From NCBI GenBank assembly GCA_963169595.1, contig CAUJFM010000293.1, forward strand, positions 1 through 7,778: a DNA stretch of 7,778 nucleotides, in the 5' to 3' direction. The stretch is from Bacteroidota bacterium. GTDB taxonomy: Bacteria > Bacteroidota > Bacteroidia > Flavobacteriales_F > PHOS-HE28. Shown piece by piece: positions 5,399 through 7,778 of this stretch. The notes under the pieces were generated by a model. It had not been told where the DNA came from. It saw only the letters and a program-made list of their open reading frames with translations, and searched no databases. Every line of letters starts with the position of its first letter. The stretch's first letter is position 1. Both the position numbers and the translations under genes were made by a program.

Positions 5399-6520
5399 TC
5401 AGAGGATGCTGGCCTCGTTCAACATGGTCACGGCCCGGTGCAGGTAGAAGTAGGCCTCCGCGTTCGCGCCTTTCATACGGTCCAACCACTGCAGGCTTGT
5501 CCCGCTCAATGAGGCTGAACGAACGCCTTCCAGTTGGTCCGCCGAATTCGCCCAACGGCCAGCTCCGAAGTTGAAGTGTTCGTTCACCCACAGATGCGCC
5601 ACCAGCAACGCGCACTTGGCCGCAAGTACTTGCCGTGCTGCTGTGCCTTTGATGTAATCTGGCGTGGTCAAGTGTGAGCCCATGCGATCAAGACCGTTGT
5701 GCAGCAACGAAGCATCGGGATACTGGTCGGCTACGGCCTTCTTCATGTTCTTTGCAATGAGCGCGAGACAAGCCTTCCACGTATCGCGCAAGGCGTCTTC
5801 CCGGGAATGAACACCGCCCCGGTAGCCGGATTCCAACGCTTCGTTCGCGGTGTAGGTGCGCTCGATGTCATCGAATGATCCGGCCGCATCGAACAGCACA
5901 CCGATATCGAACAGTTGCTTGGCGATCTGCATCACATCGCCAGCGGCGCCAGTAGTTGGGTAGAGCGGCACTCCGATCGTATGCGGTGCGAAGGCTGTGA
6001 GCTTATCACCCAACAAGCTTTCCACCGTCGGCACCGTCACCAGCACCTCACGCTCAGGGGCGAGGAACGAGGTGCGCAACGGTTTCTGCACCATCGTATG
6101 CGGGCGGCTCTCCTCCATCACCACATCGAGCAGCACATGCGAGGGCCAGCTGCTCGTGCGTACTCGGGACTGGTAGCTGAACTTGAAATGCCTGCGGTTG
6201 GGCAGCGCCTCGGGGTCACGGGCATCTTCCCGGAAACCGGTGAAGGGTGCTTCACGACCGATCTCCGCCAGGATCGGATCCAGTTCCTCGGCAGGCAGCG
6301 AACAGACGATGTCGATGTCGCGGGAGAGGCGCCTGATCGGGTCTACATGGAGCAGCACGCTGGTGCCTCCTTTGAACACGAAGGGGATCCCTCGCTCGGC
6401 CAGCTTGCCCAATAGCACGAAAGCCAGGATGGTGGTCTCCAGCACGTCCACCCCGCAGTTCCCGAGCACCGCTCGGCGCTCCTTTATCCACTGAGGGTCA
6501 AGAACATCAGAAGGAAACAT
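5399..6520 (-). CDS. AbiEii-like nucleotidyltransferase toxin
   Basis: A 373-residue protein of the AbiEii/AbiGii (MenT-like) nucleotidyltransferase family. These are toxins that transfer nucleotides to cellular targets such as tRNA and cause growth arrest during phage infection. Motifs: F49-K-GGTS (KGGTS 50-54), the catalytic D68-I-D70 in RLSRDIDIV (64-72), a third acidic strand VLLDVVMEE (129-137, D132), and the later GDKLTAFAP (171-179) with K201-QLFDIG. These are the four usual motifs of the family. The C-terminal half is helical. The length is at the upper end of what I expect. It follows the AbiEi-like gene by 39 bp, and almost all of that gap is one palindrome ending three bases before this ATG, so its translation may be limited. 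The gene is intact. Confidence 0.85.
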   Translation of the reverse strand: MFPSDVLDPQWIKERRAVLGNCGVDVLETTILAFVLLGKLAERGIPFVFKGGTSVLLHVDPIRRLSRDIDIVCSLPAEELDPILAEIGREAPFTGFREDARDPEALPNRRHFKFSYQSRVRTSSWPSHVLLDVVMEESRPHTMVQKPLRTSFLAPEREVLVTVPTVESLLGDKLTAFAPHTIGVPLYPTTGAAGDVMQIAKQLFDIGVLFDAAGSFDDIERTYTANEALESGYRGGVHSREDALRDTWKACLALIAKNMKKAVADQYPDASLLHNGLDRMGSHLTTPDYIKGTAARQVLAAKCALLVAHLWVNEHFNFGAGRWANSADQLEGVRSASLSGTSLQWLDRMKGANAEAYFYLHRAVTMLNEASIL

Positions 6521-6523
6521 AAG

Positions 6524-6570
6524 TGATCAACTATTGTCAGTAAATGACCGTTATTGACATTAGTTGATCA
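6524..6570. promoter_or_regulatory. Near-perfect 20-bp palindrome between AbiEi-like and AbiEii genes
   Basis: The left arm 6524-6543 (TGATCAACTATTGTCAGTAA) and right arm 6551-6570 are complementary at 18 of 20 positions around a 7-base spacer. The outer 10 bp are perfect. The right arm includes the last codons and stop of the AbiEi-like gene, and the left arm ends 3 bp before the AbiEii ATG. It could be an mRNA hairpin restricting toxin translation or transcript read-through, or a binding site for the AbiEi-like protein. AbiEi proteins are known to bind inverted repeats, though in the promoter ahead of the operon. Confidence 0.7.
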
Positions 6571-7264
6571 GAAGTCCATCAGAAAGTTCCACACCCCTGG
6601 ATTCGGCATACCGCTGAAGCTCAGAGACTTGCAGAAGGCCACTTTCCAGCACCTCCCGCACCGTGTTCTTCGCCTCATGTGGATCCATGATGGGCAACTG
6701 GACCGATTCCAACAGTACCTCCACCAGCACCTGCTCCATACGGGCCTGCCTTCCCATGGGCTCGGGGATGCGCTGCCGGGCACGGCGCACCACCACCATG
6801 CGTTCGCCGGGTTTCAAGCGCTTGTTGCCTTCGGCGGCGTCCGGGTCGGACAGCACGGTCCAGCCCAAGTCTTCCAGCTTCTCGGCCACAGGCTCCAATG
6901 CTTCTTCCGGCACATTCACGAACGCCACCGGCTTCGCGATCAGGTGGTGCATCCACGGGTTCAGCTGGCCGGTGCTCCACACGGTGAAGTCCAGCAGGGG
7001 GAAGGCTTTCTCGATGGCGCGCACCAGCGGCTTCAGCGGGGCGGGGTCCAGCTTCACCGGCGTGCTCAGGCGGCTGTACCACCCACGGCCCGCATCGTAC
7101 ACCACGCCCTCCTTCACCGCGCGGCTCAGGTAGCTCTTCAAGCTGCTGTTCTTCAATTCCAGCTCTGCCGCGTTCACGGAGGCTTGGATCGCTTTGTAGC
7201 TGAAGTAGGGCGCACGTTTTCCCAGTGCTACGAGCAGTTCGTGGAGTTGAGCCTTGGCCGTCAT
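6560..7264 (-). CDS. AbiEi-like winged-helix antitoxin/regulator
   Basis: A 234-residue protein and the probable partner of the nucleotidyltransferase toxin. The N-terminal ~70 residues (LHELLVALGKRAPYFSYKAI ... SYLSRAVKEGVVYDAGRGWY) form a winged-helix domain like the AbiEi antitoxin N-terminus. The middle contains FPLLDFTVWSTGQLNPWMHH and LEPVAEKLEDLGWTVL, resembling the substrate-like domain of AbiEi/DUF6577-type proteins (the DUF name is from memory). Such proteins repress their own operon and counteract the toxin. The frame opens at a GTG at 7327, but the ATG at 7264 (MTAKAQLHELL) starts directly at the domain. TACCTTGG just before it loosely resembles a -7 box. It lies 69 bp after the Mrr-like gene and directly before the toxin gene. 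Antitoxin-first order is usual. Confidence 0.75.
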   Translation of the reverse strand: MTAKAQLHELLVALGKRAPYFSYKAIQASVNAAELELKNSSLKSYLSRAVKEGVVYDAGRGWYSRLSTPVKLDPAPLKPLVRAIEKAFPLLDFTVWSTGQLNPWMHHLIAKPVAFVNVPEEALEPVAEKLEDLGWTVLSDPDAAEGNKRLKPGERMVVVRRARQRIPEPMGRQARMEQVLVEVLLESVQLPIMDPHEAKNTVREVLESGLLQVSELQRYAESRGVELSDGLLIN

Positions 7265-7333
7265 TGTGGCACCAAGGTAGAAGTGCGCGATGGAACGCGC
7301 GAGCTGCAAAACCTCTCGGGCGAGCACGGAAGC

Positions 7334-7778
7334 CTAACTCTCAAAACTCCTGAAGAACTCCGGCACCAGCTCGTACACGGTCTTCGGCTTCAGGCCCAGC
7401 TCGTACTTCTCGAACAGGCTCACCAAGCGCTCGCCATCGATCAGCTCGATGGGAGGGACGCCATCGCGGTTGGCTTCCTTCTGTGCTTCCTGGGTGAAGC
7501 GGCCGGTGGTGAGGATCAGCCCCTTCTCGGCGCGGCCTTGCATGCTGCCCCGGAAGTCGCGGACCAAAGCGGGGGAGACGGTCTCCTTGTAGCGCTTGCA
7601 CTGGAACACGATGTTGAAGTTCACCACATCGTTCAGGCGGATGCGGCCGATGCCGTCGATGCCTTGGTCGCCAGCGCCGCCGGTGATCTGGATGTCGTGG
7701 ATGCCGATCTCAGTGAGCAGGCGTTTGCAGATCCGCTCGAAGCCTCTCGGGGTGAGGGCCTTCAAGGTCTCCAGCAGC
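7334..7778 (-). CDS. Mrr-like restriction endonuclease, C-terminal catalytic domain (5' end outside window)
   Basis: A PD-(D/E)xK nuclease of the Mrr_cat family. It likely cuts modified or foreign DNA; known Mrr enzymes attack methylated DNA. The visible part reads LLETLKALTPRGFERICKRL, then GGAGDQGIDGIG, IVFQCKRYKETVSP and DFRGSMQGRAEKGLILTTG. Counting from the TTG at 7765, D33/D37 and the Q55-C-K57 motif (QxK, as in Mrr) form the active site, with E10 as a further conserved acid. The frame has no stop before the right edge, and the residues before TTG (LLET) fit the family linker, so the true start and the usual N-terminal winged-helix Mrr_N domain lie beyond the window. It is followed on the same strand by the AbiE-type pair, which suggests a defence cluster. 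Confidence 0.87.
   Translation of the reverse strand, partial: LLETLKALTPRGFERICKRLLTEIGIHDIQITGGAGDQGIDGIGRIRLNDVVNFNIVFQCKRYKETVSPALVRDFRGSMQGRAEKGLILTTGRFTQEAQKEANRDGVPPIELIDGERLVSLFEKYELGLKPKTVYELVPEFFRSFES

Noticed and set aside
1..7778. CRISPR array, tRNA or rRNA genes
   Set aside because: No regularly spaced repeats, cloverleaf or rRNA-like sequence was seen on either strand.

Overview
This window looks like a GC-rich chromosomal segment of a Bacteroidota bacterium. Three things suggest it: a GH97 (SusB-type) glycosidase, which is a hallmark Bacteroidota family; almost no Shine-Dalgarno sequences ahead of the starts; and a small toxin-antitoxin pair of a type I associate with that phylum. 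The GC-rich coding strands produce long antisense shadow frames, which are left out here. The taxon is an inference, because no rRNA or marker gene is present.

Layout, left to right. (1) 1-1836, minus strand: an intact class V PLP-dependent aminotransferase, then a GNAT acetyltransferase. Downstream of them is a short, frameshifted second copy of the aminotransferase 3' end, running off the left edge. (2) 1977-2717, plus strand: three tightly overlapping small genes. The last is a RelE/HigB-like toxin, the second its likely antitoxin, and the first an extra antitoxin-like protein. (3) 2790-5160, minus strand: a GH97 gene split into three pieces by two related insertions of 162 and 163 bp. Removing both exactly restores one 681-codon reading frame. 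(4) 5161-5398: a spacer holding a repeat built on GCTTTCCGCT and a strong 13-bp inverted-repeat terminator. (5) 5399-7778, minus strand: a defence-type cluster. It contains an Mrr-like restriction endonuclease cut off by the right edge, an AbiEi-like winged-helix protein, and an AbiEii-like nucleotidyltransferase toxin. A near-perfect 20-bp palindrome lies between the last two.

The standout is the pair of insertions in GH97. Their helices differ in sequence between copies yet stay complementary within each copy: a long terminal stem with the same T.T mismatch, a 10-11 bp internal helix, and a helix that crosses it as a pseudoknot. Short single-stranded blocks are conserved. This is the pattern of a structured RNA (or folding ssDNA) that moves as a compact unit with sharp ends. 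G.T wobble pairs mostly favour folding of the plus strand, antisense to GH97. I do not recognise it as a named family. It could be a new small mobile structured element, and splicing should be tested because the host gene is otherwise undecayed.
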